Below, in pieces: positions 41,455 to 50,435 of a stretch of 64,000 bases of DNA. Each line of letters starts with the position of its first letter. Positions within the stretch are counted from its first letter, which is position 1. Under the pieces are notes generated by a model, which was not told where the DNA came from, did no database searches, and saw only the letters and a list, made by a program, of their open reading frames with translations. A program made the position numbers and the translations under genes. This DNA is from Thalassobaculum sp965228445 (GTDB taxonomy: Bacteria; Pseudomonadota; Alphaproteobacteria; Thalassobaculales; Thalassobaculaceae): positions 3,162,001 through 3,226,000 of the forward strand of contig OZ245813.1 of NCBI GenBank assembly GCA_965228445.1. The letters run 5' to 3'.

Positions 41455-42348
41455 TCAGGTCACCGACACCGGGTCGCGCAGCAGCGCGATCCGGAAGGTG
41501 CCGATCTTGCGGAAGCCGATCGCCTCATAGGCTCGCGCCGCCGCGGCCGACTGGGTGAACAGGATCGCCCGCTCCACGCCCCCGTCGCGCGCCGCCGCCA
41601 GGGTGGCCGCGAGCAGGGAGCGGGCGTGACCGCGGTTGCGGTGGGCCGGCGGGGTCCAGACCGGCCCGATCTGCACCATGTCCGGCAGGCTGGCGTTGAA
41701 GCCGCAGAGACAGACCGGCGTGTCTCCCTCGAACAGCACCCAGATGTCGTCGCGGACCATGAACCCGTCGACCCGCTCGACCACCGTCGCCTCCAGCGCC
41801 GGCCCCTCGGCCGCACCCAGGCCCTCGATCTCGAACGCCCGGATCCAGTCGGTCAGCAGGGCGCGCCCGGCCTCGCGGGCCGGGGCGACGCGCAGCCGCT
41901 CGGTGTCGCACAGGCCGGCCCACCGCATCGCGTCGAGCGACAGGGCGTAGAGGTCCTCGCGCGCGTTCACCGCACAGTCCCGGTCGGACAGCCCGAACCG
42001 GTCGAGCACGGCCTGGACCTGCCCGTCGTCGCCCAGCGCGCCGGCAACCGGTCGCGCGGCCTGCGCCGCGAAGCCGGACAGCAGGCCTGCCAGCGCCTCG
42101 GGATCCGGCGCCTGGAGCAGGAGGTTGCCGTTCCAGCAATGGGCCAGCACCCCGCGCAGCGCGCCGTCGGCCGCGAAAGCGCCCCAGTATTCCGCCGAGC
42201 GCGGGCGGCCGGAATAGGCGAGTCCCTCGGCCCGCGCGTTGCCCAGCAGGAACATGCTGGACTCCGCATGGCCCGCCAGAAAGCGGTTCATGGCGTCGAG
42301 ATCGCCCGTGACGAGCGCTCTGACGGAGAGTTCGGGATCGCGGGCCAT
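41455..42348 (-). CDS. GNAT family N-acetyltransferase
   Basis: A 297-residue protein whose C-terminal half is a GNAT fold. The acetyl-CoA loop is in VWTPPAHRNRGHARSLLAATL (Q/RxxGxA type), followed by RAILFTQSAAAARAYEAIGF. The N-terminal half (1-140) is a second, degenerate GNAT-like region, with FLLGNARAEGL near its start. Substrate is unknown. It converges with mscS across 13 bases. Confidence 0.88.
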   Translation of the reverse strand: MARDPELSVRALVTGDLDAMNRFLAGHAESSMFLLGNARAEGLAYSGRPRSAEYWGAFAADGALRGVLAHCWNGNLLLQAPDPEALAGLLSGFAAQAARPVAGALGDDGQVQAVLDRFGLSDRDCAVNAREDLYALSLDAMRWAGLCDTERLRVAPAREAGRALLTDWIRAFEIEGLGAAEGPALEATVVERVDGFMVRDDIWVLFEGDTPVCLCGFNASLPDMVQIGPVWTPPAHRNRGHARSLLAATLAAARDGGVERAILFTQSAAAARAYEAIGFRKIGTFRIALLRDPVSVT

Positions 42349-42441
42349 GTCGGTCGGGTCCGGGTCGGGAATGCGGCGTCGGCCGACGCCGCCGCGACCA
42401 TGGCGCGGCGCGCGGCGAAAGGCCAGCGCCGCGTCGCCCCG

Positions 42442-43398
42442 TCAGTAGCTGCGCTGCAGTTTCAGCCAGCCGCGCCGGTCGCGGGAGGTCACCACCACGT
42501 CGCGCACGCCCGAGCCGCCGAGCACCTTGAGCGGCACCGCCACGCCGGCCGGGCCCAGGGCCCGCACCTTGCGCCAGAGCTGCTCCATGTCGCCCACCGG
42601 CTCGTCGCCGACGCCGAGGATCACGTCGCCCGGCCCGATGCCGGCCGTCTGCGCCGGCCCGCCGGGGGCGACGCGGCCGACGACCAGGCCGCCGTTGACC
42701 TCGTTCGGATACACGCCGAGCCAGGGCTGGGCCGGGGTGGTCGCCTGCCCGAAGGCCAGCAGGTCGCCGAGGATCGGCGGCAGCAGGTCCACGGGCACGA
42801 AGAGATTGCCCGGCAGGCTGCCGACCACGTCGGGCAGGATCAGGGAGCCGACCCCGACCAGACGCCCATCCTTGGCGAACAGGCCCGCCCCGCCGAAGTT
42901 CGGGATCGGCGGCGAGGTATAGACCGCGGTGTCCAGCAGATACTCCCAGCCGCCGGCGAACGGCCGCAGGTCCATAAGCACGGTCGGACGGGCGCCGCCG
43001 GGCGCGGCCGCGAGCAGCGTGTCGCCGACCTCGAGATCGGCGACGCTCCCCAGCCGGACCGGCGTGGCGTCCAGCGTCCCCAGGGCGCGGACCAGGCCGA
43101 ACCCGGTCTCGTGGTCGTATCCGACGCTCTCCGCAGGCACCCGATTCGCCCCCAGGTCGGACACCCAGATCTCGTCGGCCTCCATGATCAGGTAGCCGAT
43201 GGTCAGGATCAGGCCGCCGCTGTCGATCAGGATGCCGCCGCCCGCGCGCTCGGTGCCGAGCGTGTCGGCGGTCCGCGCGTCGGCCGGCACGGTGCTGCGG
43301 ATTTCCACGACGGCGTTCAAGGGGTTGTCTTCGGCCCTCGGCGCGCCGCCGGGGGCGGTCCACAGGGCGAGGACGATCAGGAAGGCGAGTCTGCACAT
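42442..43398 (-). CDS. HtrA-like periplasmic PDZ protein with lost catalytic triad
   Basis: A 318-residue secreted protein with a signal peptide (MCRLAFLIVLALWTAPGGAP to about residue 22), a trypsin-like domain (about 25-225) and one PDZ domain (about 226-310, TPAQPWLGVYPNEVNGGLVV). Against HtrA proteases, the His of TNxHVV is Tyr69 (LTIGYLI), the Asp of DxxTDLAL is Gly99 (DHETGFGLV) and the Ser of GNSGG is Phe168 (PNFGGAG). All three catalytic residues are replaced, so it is probably a non-proteolytic binding protein. AGGAGG lies seven bases before the ATG. Confidence 0.9.
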   Translation of the reverse strand: MCRLAFLIVLALWTAPGGAPRAEDNPLNAVVEIRSTVPADARTADTLGTERAGGGILIDSGGLILTIGYLIMEADEIWVSDLGANRVPAESVGYDHETGFGLVRALGTLDATPVRLGSVADLEVGDTLLAAAPGGARPTVLMDLRPFAGGWEYLLDTAVYTSPPIPNFGGAGLFAKDGRLVGVGSLILPDVVGSLPGNLFVPVDLLPPILGDLLAFGQATTPAQPWLGVYPNEVNGGLVVGRVAPGGPAQTAGIGPGDVILGVGDEPVGDMEQLWRKVRALGPAGVAVPLKVLGGSGVRDVVVTSRDRRGWLKLQRSY

Positions 43399-43545
43399 GC
43401 CGCACCTCCTCAGGTTCTGAGCCACTAAGGGTAGGCCGATTGCGCGCGCGGACCAGTGAGAACGTGTCGAACCGGGGAAACCTTGTTATCTTCCAGGGTC
43501 AAGTCCGGCCCGACGGGGCCGACGGCACGTGCGCGGGAGGCGGCG

Positions 43546-43953
43546 ATGGCACGCGGACAGGACTACGTGAAAGCCAAGGCCCTGGAAGCGGTCGAGGCGG
43601 CCGGCGGCAACCGGCACGAGGCGGCGCTGCTGCTGCGGGTCTGGGCGGATGCCGACGACAAGCTGTATCGCGCGCTGACCGCCCCGCTGATGGGGAACCT
43701 GACCGCCCTGGCGGTGCAGCGGGCGACCGGCGCCTCCGACGGCCATGCGATCGGCGGCACGGGCAAGCGCAAGAAGGGGGCGAAGGGCCGCAAGCAGCCG
43801 ATCGCCGAGGCGGACCTGCTGGCCGCCATCGGCTCGCGCAGCGGCCAGACCATGTCGAGCTATCGCCAGTCGGCCGCCCCGCCGGCCCAGGGCAGCGCCC
43901 GGCACAAGCAGGCGGTCACGCTGCTGGCCTCGGCCTATCGGCGCAAGCCCTAG
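43546..43953 (+). CDS. Conserved hypothetical helical protein
   Basis: A 135-residue protein. The N-terminal half (AKALEAVEAAGGNRHEAALL, then LRVWADADDKLYRALTAP) resembles a small helical family that I have seen in alphaproteobacteria, but the function is not known to me. A basic linker (GKRKKGAKGRKQ) leads to a second helical part. GGGAGG lies just before the ATG. It is divergent from the HtrA-like gene. Confidence 0.75.
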   Translation: MARGQDYVKAKALEAVEAAGGNRHEAALLLRVWADADDKLYRALTAPLMGNLTALAVQRATGASDGHAIGGTGKRKKGAKGRKQPIAEADLLAAIGSRSGQTMSSYRQSAAPPAQGSARHKQAVTLLASAYRRKP

Positions 43954-44033
43954 AACGCCCCCAAACCACCGGTCTGGACCGTCCCAAGCTTGAGGACAGG
44001 GCGTAACTTGGTCGGGATGCGGGGCGTGCCGGC

Positions 44034-44675
44034 TCAGGCCGGGCGCGCCTTCACCATGTTCTCGTAGAGATTGGCGATATAGGTCGGGTCGGCGCCGATC
44101 TGCTGGTTGGTGCGCGACCGGTGTTCGGCGGTTTCCGCGACGCCGGCGCTGACCATGTTGGGGGCCGCCTCGTCCGGGCAGATCGCCAGGCCGGTCTTCT
44201 CCAGGCTCGCCATGATGTCCTGGCTCTGCTTGCGGAAGCGCTGGAACGACGAGTCGAACTTGCCGGAATCCTTCTTGCTCGGGCTGGAGGCCCGGGACAG
44301 CGCCATGGAGAAGATGTCGAGGATGAGGTTGGCGTTCCGGGTCTCGATCCACTCGGTGACCATCGCGCTCCAGACCGCGCTGACGTAGGTCCGCGAGGCC
44401 GAGGCCATCATGCCCTTCGACAGGGTCTGGTCGGCGGCCTGCACCATCGCGTCGGTCGGCATCCGCGGTACGATGACGAAGCCCGCGAGCGACAGCGACT
44501 CGATCACCTCCTCGGCGTCCTTGCGGTAGTTCTCCCACTCGTTCTCGATCAGGAACGAGCCGAGGAAATCCACTTCGTTATTCTGGACATTATTGAGGAA
44601 GCGCGCGAATTCCTTCGCGAAATACTCCACGGCGGAAGGCTGTTGATTGATCGGTGCCGCGTTCCTGCCACGCAT
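44034..44675 (-). CDS. Hypothetical protein
   Basis: A 213-residue soluble, mostly helical protein with no family I recognise. It has a polar N-terminus, a helical core (KEFARFLNNVQNNEVDFLGS onward), and a C-terminal segment HRSRTNQQIGADPTYIANLY. No membrane segment or signal peptide. ATG 44675 has AGGA eight bases upstream; ATG 44684 is also possible. It converges with the gene at 43546. Confidence 0.72.
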   Translation of the reverse strand: MRGRNAAPINQQPSAVEYFAKEFARFLNNVQNNEVDFLGSFLIENEWENYRKDAEEVIESLSLAGFVIVPRMPTDAMVQAADQTLSKGMMASASRTYVSAVWSAMVTEWIETRNANLILDIFSMALSRASSPSKKDSGKFDSSFQRFRKQSQDIMASLEKTGLAICPDEAAPNMVSAGVAETAEHRSRTNQQIGADPTYIANLYENMVKARPA

Positions 44676-45008
44676 CGCTATCATCCTAACGTTCCGGTGT
44701 GGCCCAAATCGGCCGCCCATGGCCGAAAACACCGCACCGCACCTCAAATTCCGCGGACCCTCACCGCCGTGGCGATGTGACCCTGATCCCTGTCACGCCA
44801 CAATACTGGCAATGAAGATCGCGACCAGTATCCCACAGTTGGTGCCGGTTTTGCACGTTCTTAAGCGGGGACGCCCCATCTGTGGGCGCGAACTATAGAC
44901 CTGATGAGTAATTTTTGAAGTGTGATCTATCCAACATTGCCGACCGCCCTGCACCCGTCAGGACCCGCCGTCCATCAGAAGACGCGGGCGGGACCGGCCG
45001 GGACCGCG
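44676..45008. other. Intergenic region, no gene seen
   Basis: These 333 bases lie upstream of the leftward gene ending at 44034 and downstream of the one ending at 45009. A short hairpin (CGCCC/GGGCG near 44868-44884) and a slightly AT-rich patch near 44900-44935 are the only structure visible. Confidence 0.4.
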
Positions 45009-45377
45009 CTAGCGGGTGACCCGCGGCTTCAGGAAACGCGGGGGCGAGGGGATGACCACCCGCTCCTGGGCCTCGCGCAGATCCTGCCAGTCGCGCGCGC
45101 TGTCGCGGACGGTCTCGCGCACCGGCGTGCGCCGCGGCTCGACCGGCTTGGCCCGCATCCGGCGGGCCCGGCGGTTGGCGTCGTCGCCGATGCTGGAGCG
45201 CTGCCAGGACGGAAGCGCGTCGAAGGCGGCCGAGGCGGTCCGCAGGTCGGCGCTGCGCCCGGAGCGGTACGCCCGGTTGACCTCGCGCGCCACGATGCTG
45301 CCCGCACCGAGCTCGGCATTGACGGTTTCCGACAGCACGCCGAGTGCACGGCGATCCAGCGGGTCGATATCAGCCAT
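45009..45377 (-). CDS. Small hypothetical protein
   Basis: A 122-residue, strongly basic protein rich in Arg. It starts MADIDPLDRRALGVLSETVN and ends with a Pro/Arg-rich tail (PSPPRFLKPRVTR). No known motif is visible. GGGAAAGGG lies just before the ATG at 45377. It is 91 bases downstream of the Hpt-like gene on the same strand and could belong to that operon. Confidence 0.65.
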   Translation of the reverse strand: MADIDPLDRRALGVLSETVNAELGAGSIVAREVNRAYRSGRSADLRTASAAFDALPSWQRSSIGDDANRRARRMRAKPVEPRRTPVRETVRDSARDWQDLREAQERVVIPSPPRFLKPRVTR

Positions 45378-45468
45378 CCCTTTCCCCACCCATCGGTTTG
45401 CGGTCCGATTCGCTCGGATCGTCAGACTATGCCAAGCCGGGCCGATTGTCAGCCGACATCGCCCGGGA

Positions 45469-45963
45469 TCACCCGTCCTTGAACTTCTCGCGGACCGCCG
45501 AGAAGGCCTTGAGCACCGCCGCTTCGGTCGGCCCGCCCCGGCCCGTGATGTTGTCCGCCAGCACGACATAGAGCGCATCGATATGCAGGTCGATGATGTC
45601 GACCCGCCGCTGGTCGAGCTCCTGCATGCCGGTGACGAAATCGTTCAGCGACTTGCCGATGGCGGTCAGCAGGTCGAAGCCGATCGTGCCGCCGGCCCCC
45701 TTGATCTCCAGGGAATGGCCGTAGATCGCGCCCAGCGCGACCTTCTCCTCCTCCAGACCGGCCGCCGCCTTGCGCAGGGTGTCGCGCATGGCCGACAGGC
45801 GGGCGGCGATGTCGGCGGTGAAGCTGTCCCGGGCCTTGTGGACCACCTGCTCCAGCTTCGCCACCATCGACGGCGAGAGCTTCAGGTCGAAGCCGCGGGT
45901 GTAGTTGACCGCCTTGCGCCGGAGGTCCGGACGCGGGGGGATGATCTGGGCGCGGCGTGCCAT
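45469..45963 (-). CDS. Hpt-like helical protein with displaced phosphorylation His
   Basis: A 164-residue helical protein. The core YGHSLEIKGAGGTIGFDLLT resembles the Hpt phosphotransfer motif HxxKG..GGTFGF. In the canonical spacing the phosphorylated His would fall at residue 85, which is Leu; the only His nearby is residue 83, two positions earlier. So it may be a non-phosphorylated relative, or use a shifted His. Its ATG overlaps the stop of the receiver gene as ATGA, so the two are translated as a pair. Confidence 0.85.
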   Translation of the reverse strand: MARRAQIIPPRPDLRRKAVNYTRGFDLKLSPSMVAKLEQVVHKARDSFTADIAARLSAMRDTLRKAAAGLEEEKVALGAIYGHSLEIKGAGGTIGFDLLTAIGKSLNDFVTGMQELDQRRVDIIDLHIDALYVVLADNITGRGGPTEAAVLKAFSAVREKFKDG

Positions 45964-46454
45964 CAGTCGGCGCGCCGCCGATCCGGTCCGCCGAACTCGA
46001 CCTGCCGCCGGCGGCGGTCGGGGCCGAAATAGCTGTCGATGTTCACGAAGGCGCGCGGCCGGGCGATCACCGAGACCAGCCGGCGGTACAGACCCTCCAC
46101 GTTGAACGGCTTGGCGAGGAACTCGGTCACGCCCCGGTCGCGGGCGCGCATCACGTACTCCTCCTCGGAATTCGCCGTCAGCATGATGATCGGGATCATG
46201 CGGTCCGTGGAGTCGATGCCGTTGCGGATCCAGTCGATCAGGTCGATCCCGGTCTCCGGCTCCATGTGATACTCGGTGATGATGATGTCCACCGGCTCGC
46301 CGCGCAGCACGTTGCGGGCACGCTCCACCGACGTGACGCTGCGGATCCGCGTCACCTCGAGCATCGCCAGAATGTCTCTGATGAGCTGGGTCGACAGCTT
46401 GTTCTGGTCGACGATGAGAAAGCTCACCTTGGAGAAGTCGATTTTTTCGGGCAT
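45963..46454 (-). CDS. Receiver-domain protein with Glu at the phosphorylation site
   Basis: A 163-residue CheY-like protein. The receiver fold covers about residues 9-132: FLIVDQNKLS, IIITEYHMEPETG, MLTANS and FLAKPF. Thr93 and Lys115 are conserved, but the phospho-acceptor Asp is Glu61, and the second acidic pocket residue is Gln17. It may mimic the phosphorylated state permanently. The C-terminal tail has two GPDRRR motifs, typical of this subfamily. It is the first gene of the pair with the Hpt-like protein. Confidence 0.88.
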   Translation of the reverse strand: MPEKIDFSKVSFLIVDQNKLSTQLIRDILAMLEVTRIRSVTSVERARNVLRGEPVDIIITEYHMEPETGIDLIDWIRNGIDSTDRMIPIIMLTANSEEEYVMRARDRGVTEFLAKPFNVEGLYRRLVSVIARPRAFVNIDSYFGPDRRRRQVEFGGPDRRRAD

Positions 46455-46601
46455 GCGCGTGCCGTTTCTCGGCCTCTCCGATGGAACCCAGCAAGTCACA
46501 AAAACATAGGCTGGGAGTGGCGCCATGTAAATCTTCGGCCGGCCTCCCAGCGGCATTTCCGCGTGTTTACTTCCGTTAACCACGCCGCCAGGATCGCCGC
46601 C

Positions 46602-47483
46602 ATGAACGATGATTCAATTCCGGTCTGCGACGCCGCCGACCCCGCCCCCCGCGCACCAGGCTTCGCCGTGCCGGCCGGGGCGACCGATTGCCATTTCCAT
46701 GTGTTCGGCCCCGCCGAGCGCTTTCCCTTCACCCCCAACCGGACCTACTCCGCACCGGACCATTCGCCGGAGGCCTACCGGCATCTGATCGACACGCTCG
46801 GCGTGACCCGCTGTGTGACCATCCATCCCAGTGTCTACGGCACCGATAACAGCATCACCGAATGGCTGCTGCAGGAAGCCGCCGGCTGGGACGGGATCGA
46901 GATGAAGGGCGTCGCCGTGCTGGATGCCGGGGTCGACGACGCCTATCTGCGCCGGCTCGACAAGCTCGGCGTGCGCGGCGTGCGCTACAATCTGCTGTTC
47001 AAGGGCGGGCCGCCGGCCGACGAGATCCGCACCATGGCCAACCGCATCGCCGAGCTGGGCTGGCACATCCAGTTCCTGGTCGACGTGTCGAGCTTCGACC
47101 TGACCTGCTACGGCGAGCTGCCGGTGGAGATCGTGGTCGACCATATGGGCCATATGGACCCGAAGAAGGGGCTGGACGAGCCGGGCTTCGCCACCCTGCT
47201 GAACCTGCTCAAGGGCGGGCGCACCTGGGTCAAGCTGTCCGGCGCCTACCGCAGCACCAACCTGCAGCACACGCCCTATACCGACGTGGTGCCGATCGCC
47301 CAGGCCCTGGTGGCGACCGCGCCCGACCGCTGCGTGTGGGGCACCGACTGGCCGCATCCCCATTTCAAGATCCCGATGCCGAACGACGGCGACCTGATGG
47401 ACGAACTGCCGGTCTGGGTGCCGGACGAGCAGCAGCGCAAGGCCATCCTGGTGGACAACCCGGCGAAGCTCTACGGCTTCTGA
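46602..47483 (+). CDS. Amidohydrolase, 2-pyrone-4,6-dicarboxylate lactonase (LigI)-like
   Basis: A 293-residue TIM-barrel amidohydrolase. GATDCHFHVFGP is the first metal-binding HxH strand, VEIVVDHMGHMD the middle His region, and RCVWGTDWPHPHF the final Asp strand. This matches the group of 2-pyrone-4,6-dicarboxylate lactonases and related sugar lactonases. The LigI reaction would fit aromatic acid breakdown, as does pobA elsewhere in the window, but the substrate is not proven. ATG 46602 precedes the domain by about 28 residues. Confidence 0.9.
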   Translation: MNDDSIPVCDAADPAPRAPGFAVPAGATDCHFHVFGPAERFPFTPNRTYSAPDHSPEAYRHLIDTLGVTRCVTIHPSVYGTDNSITEWLLQEAAGWDGIEMKGVAVLDAGVDDAYLRRLDKLGVRGVRYNLLFKGGPPADEIRTMANRIAELGWHIQFLVDVSSFDLTCYGELPVEIVVDHMGHMDPKKGLDEPGFATLLNLLKGGRTWVKLSGAYRSTNLQHTPYTDVVPIAQALVATAPDRCVWGTDWPHPHFKIPMPNDGDLMDELPVWVPDEQQRKAILVDNPAKLYGF

Positions 47484-47524
47484 CCTGCACGGACGGATCG
47501 CGGGCCGGTTCCCGCGATCCGGCC

Positions 47525-48457
47525 TCACCCCCCGATTCTGGCCCGCTTCTGGGCCAGGTGCTCGCGCCAGGACAGGTAGACGCCGCTGGCGATCAGGATG
47601 GCGATGCCGGTCCAGGTGAAGCTGTCGGGGAAGTCGCCGAACCAGAGATAGCCGATGGTCGTCGCCATGACGATCTCGGCATAGATGAAGGGCGAGATCA
47701 CCGAGGCCGGCGCCTGCTCGAAGGCGCGGATCATGAAGTAGTGGCCGAATGCCCCGACCGAGCCCATCACCGCCATGCGGATCCAGTCGGCGCCGTCCGG
47801 CGTCTGCCACACGAAGGGCAGCAGGACCGCGGTGACCGCCGCCCCGACCAGAGACGTGTAGGCGAGGGTCACCAGCGGCGGCGCGGCGGTGCTGAGATGC
47901 CGGGTCAGCAGGGCATAGGCGGCGATGCAGCAGCCCGCCGCCAGCGCCAGCACCGCCCCCGGCTGGAACACGCCCAGCCCCGGCCGCAGGATCACCAGCA
48001 CCCCGAGGAAGCCCACCAGCACGGCCCCCCAGCGCCGCGCCCCGACCTGCTCGCCCAGGAACAGGGCGGAGATCGCGGTGACGATCAGCGGGGCGACGAA
48101 CATCAGCGCCAGCCCGTCGGCCAGCGGCAGGGTGCGCAGCGACCAGTAAAAGAAGCCGGTGCCGGCCAGGATCGACAGGCCGCGGACGATCTGCAGCGCC
48201 AGCCGGTTGCCGCGCCGCAGCTCGGGCCCGTGCCGCAGGGCGGCGATCGGCACGATGAACAGCGACTGGAAGGCGAAACGGGCGAACACGAGCTGGACCA
48301 CCACGTACCGCTCGCTCATCGACTTCGCCAGCCCCTCCATGATCGGCAGCAGCGCCACCGACAGCAGCATCAGGCCGATCCCGAGCAGCACCCGGTCGGT
48401 CGGCGGCGGGCCGGCGGGGCTCGGATCGGTCACGGGGACGGCGGAAGGTTCGGTCAT
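47525..48457 (-). CDS. EamA/DMT family transporter
   Basis: A 310-residue inner-membrane transporter with ten hydrophobic helices in two five-helix EamA repeats. Typical phrases are FAFQSLFIVPIAAL, LADGLALMFVAPLIVTAISA with LGEQVGARRWGAVLVGFLGV, and ISPFIYAEIVMATTIGYLWF. It probably exports metabolites. It converges with the amidohydrolase gene. A second EamA gene lies at 50436. Confidence 0.93.
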   Translation of the reverse strand: MTEPSAVPVTDPSPAGPPPTDRVLLGIGLMLLSVALLPIMEGLAKSMSERYVVVQLVFARFAFQSLFIVPIAALRHGPELRRGNRLALQIVRGLSILAGTGFFYWSLRTLPLADGLALMFVAPLIVTAISALFLGEQVGARRWGAVLVGFLGVLVILRPGLGVFQPGAVLALAAGCCIAAYALLTRHLSTAAPPLVTLAYTSLVGAAVTAVLLPFVWQTPDGADWIRMAVMGSVGAFGHYFMIRAFEQAPASVISPFIYAEIVMATTIGYLWFGDFPDSFTWTGIAILIASGVYLSWREHLAQKRARIGG

Positions 48458-48662
48458 GGGGGGCCTGCGGGGGTCGGAGGGCGATGCAGGAGGGATGGGC
48501 GCGGGCGGAAGGAGGGCCTACGATATCGATACCGACCCGCCAGGCCAACCGGGCGGCGGCGCACCGGACCGGATTCTCAACCTCCGGGTCTCGCCCCGCC
48601 GGATCGCGCGCTATATCCCTGGGGTGTCGGATCGGGTGTTCGACCTGTTCGGAGGTGTCCGC

Positions 48663-49496
48663 ATGCGCCGCCTGCTGCTGTCCGCAACCCTCTTGCTGGT
48701 TCTGGCGTCCGGTCCCGCCAGGTCGCAGACCCTGGTCGACCTCCAGCTCGTCCTCGCCGTCGACATCTCCCGTTCGATGGACCAGGACGAGCAGAGCCTG
48801 CAGCGCGCGGGCTACGTCGCCGCCCTGCGCGATCCCGAGGTGATTTCGGCGATCCAGGGCGGTCCCCTGGGCCGAATCGCGATCACCTATGTGGAATGGG
48901 CCGGCCAGGGGCTGCAGACCGTGCTGGTGCCCTGGACCCTGATCGACGGGGCGGAGTCCGCCGGTCTGGTGGCCGACGCGCTGGCCGACCAGCCGCTGCA
49001 GCGCCTGCGCCGGACATCCATCAGCGACGCCCTGACCTTCGCCGCCGCCCATTTCGAGACCTCCGACTTCGAGAGCGCGCGACGGGTGATCGACATCTCA
49101 GGCGACGGGCCGAACAACCAGGGCTTCCGGGTGACCGACGCCCGCGACGCGGTGATCGACCAGGGCATCACCATCAACGGCCTGCCGATCATGCTCAAGA
49201 CCGGCTTCCCCAGCGGCTTCTTCGACGTCCAGAACCTCGACCTGTACTACGAGGACTGCGTCATCGGCGGGTTCGGCGCCTTCCTGGTCACCGTGCAGGA
49301 CGCCGGCGAGTTCGCCGCCGCCATCCGGCGCAAGCTGATCCTGGAGATCGCCGGCCGCACCCCGCCCGCCCGCGCGATCCCGGCTCAATGGTCCCAGGCG
49401 CAATGGTCCCCGCCGCAATCGGGCGCCGGCTTTGACGAGAGCGACTGCCAGATCGGCGAGAAGCTCTGGGACAGCTGGATGCGCGGGGCGGAATAG
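48663..49496 (+). CDS. Secreted VWA-like protein, DUF1194 family
   Basis: A 277-residue secreted protein. The signal peptide ends near ASGPARSQ. The von Willebrand A-like domain has the metal-ion site LAVDISRSMDQDE (DxSxS), then RRTSISDALTFA (the Thr/Ser region) and VIDISGDGPNNQGF (the Asp). These are the MIDAS elements in order. Function of DUF1194 is unknown to me. GGAGG lies seven bases before the ATG. Confidence 0.9.
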   Translation: MRRLLLSATLLLVLASGPARSQTLVDLQLVLAVDISRSMDQDEQSLQRAGYVAALRDPEVISAIQGGPLGRIAITYVEWAGQGLQTVLVPWTLIDGAESAGLVADALADQPLQRLRRTSISDALTFAAAHFETSDFESARRVIDISGDGPNNQGFRVTDARDAVIDQGITINGLPIMLKTGFPSGFFDVQNLDLYYEDCVIGGFGAFLVTVQDAGEFAAAIRRKLILEIAGRTPPARAIPAQWSQAQWSPPQSGAGFDESDCQIGEKLWDSWMRGAE

Positions 49497-49601
49497 CCTC
49501 GCGTCAATCCCGGATCGGCACGACACGATGCCGAAACGGAACCAATCCAGTTCCAGACCGACCCCTGGGATGCGCCGGGACGTCGGCTATATGTAATGTC
49601 C

Positions 49602-50372
49602 ATGGCCGAAACATCGAACGCCGAACGTCCCGCGACCGAACCGCCCGCCACCGTCGCGCTGACCCGCGAGCGGCTGCGCTCCGGCGAGATCCGGGCCCTG
49701 CTGCACAAGCACGAGCCGAGCCTCAAGACCCTCAGCGACGCGGAACTGGCGGCCTCGCAGGCCTCCATGTTCCCGGAAACGGGCAAGCCGACCGACGATG
49801 TCTGGCTGTTCGGCTACGGGTCGCTGATCTGGAACCCCGCCATCGAGTTCGCCGAGCAGCGCTGCGCCACGGTGCGCGGCCTGCATCGCCGCTTCTGCCT
49901 GCGCACCGAACTCGGCCGCGGCACGCCGGACCGGCCCGGTCTGGTGCTCGGCCTCGACCGGGGCGGCGTGTGCCGCGGCGTGGCCTTCCGCATTCCGAAG
50001 GAGCATGCGGAGAGCGAGCTGGAAATCGTCTGGCGGCGCGAGATGGTCACCCATGCCTACAGGCCGCGCTGGCTGAAGGCCCGGACCGACCAGGGCCCGA
50101 TCGACGTGCTCGGCTTCGTCATCAACCGGTCCAGCGAGCGCTATTGCGGCCGGCTGCCGGAGGAGGAGGCGGCGGAGACCATCGCCCGGGCCTGCGGCTT
50201 CCTCGGCCCGTGCTGCGAGTACCTGTTCAACACGGTGTCCCATCTGCGCGAGCTGAACATGCCCGATGCCGGGCTGGAGCGGCTGGCCCGCAAGGTGGCG
50301 GCGAAACAGGCGGCGGCGAAACAGGCGGCGACGGAACAGGCGGCGACGAAACTGGTGGCGGGCACCCCCTAA
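49602..50372 (+). CDS. Gamma-glutamylcyclotransferase, ChaC family
   Basis: ChaC-type enzymes cleave glutathione to 5-oxoproline and Cys-Gly. In this 256-residue protein the cyclotransferase signature is DDVWLFGYGSLIWNPAIEF, with RRFCLRTELGRGTPDRPGL next, and the catalytic Glu in the region EIVWRREMV. The C-terminal tail consists of a tandem AAxxQ repeat. The N-terminal 60 residues are longer than usual. A neighbouring ATG at 49596 is possible. Confidence 0.92.
   Translation: MAETSNAERPATEPPATVALTRERLRSGEIRALLHKHEPSLKTLSDAELAASQASMFPETGKPTDDVWLFGYGSLIWNPAIEFAEQRCATVRGLHRRFCLRTELGRGTPDRPGLVLGLDRGGVCRGVAFRIPKEHAESELEIVWRREMVTHAYRPRWLKARTDQGPIDVLGFVINRSSERYCGRLPEEEAAETIARACGFLGPCCEYLFNTVSHLRELNMPDAGLERLARKVAAKQAAAKQAATEQAATKLVAGTP
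50295..50354 (+). repeat. 15-bp tandem repeat inside the ChaC C-terminus
   Basis: Four imperfect 15-base units (core GCGGCGACGGAACAG) encode VAAKQ-AAAKQ-AATEQ-AATKL. The in-frame unit keeps the reading frame when copy number changes. Confidence 0.85.
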
Positions 50373-50435
50373 GGCCGGCCTCGACGCGCGGCGGCGGAGC
50401 GCGTAAGACGGGAGGAACTCACCTCCGAGGGCAAA

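Noticed and set aside
46614..49052. A long leftward frame opposite the amidohydrolase gene and running past the EamA transporter
   Set aside because: It has no coherent domain and overlaps well-supported genes in other frames; a base-composition artefact.
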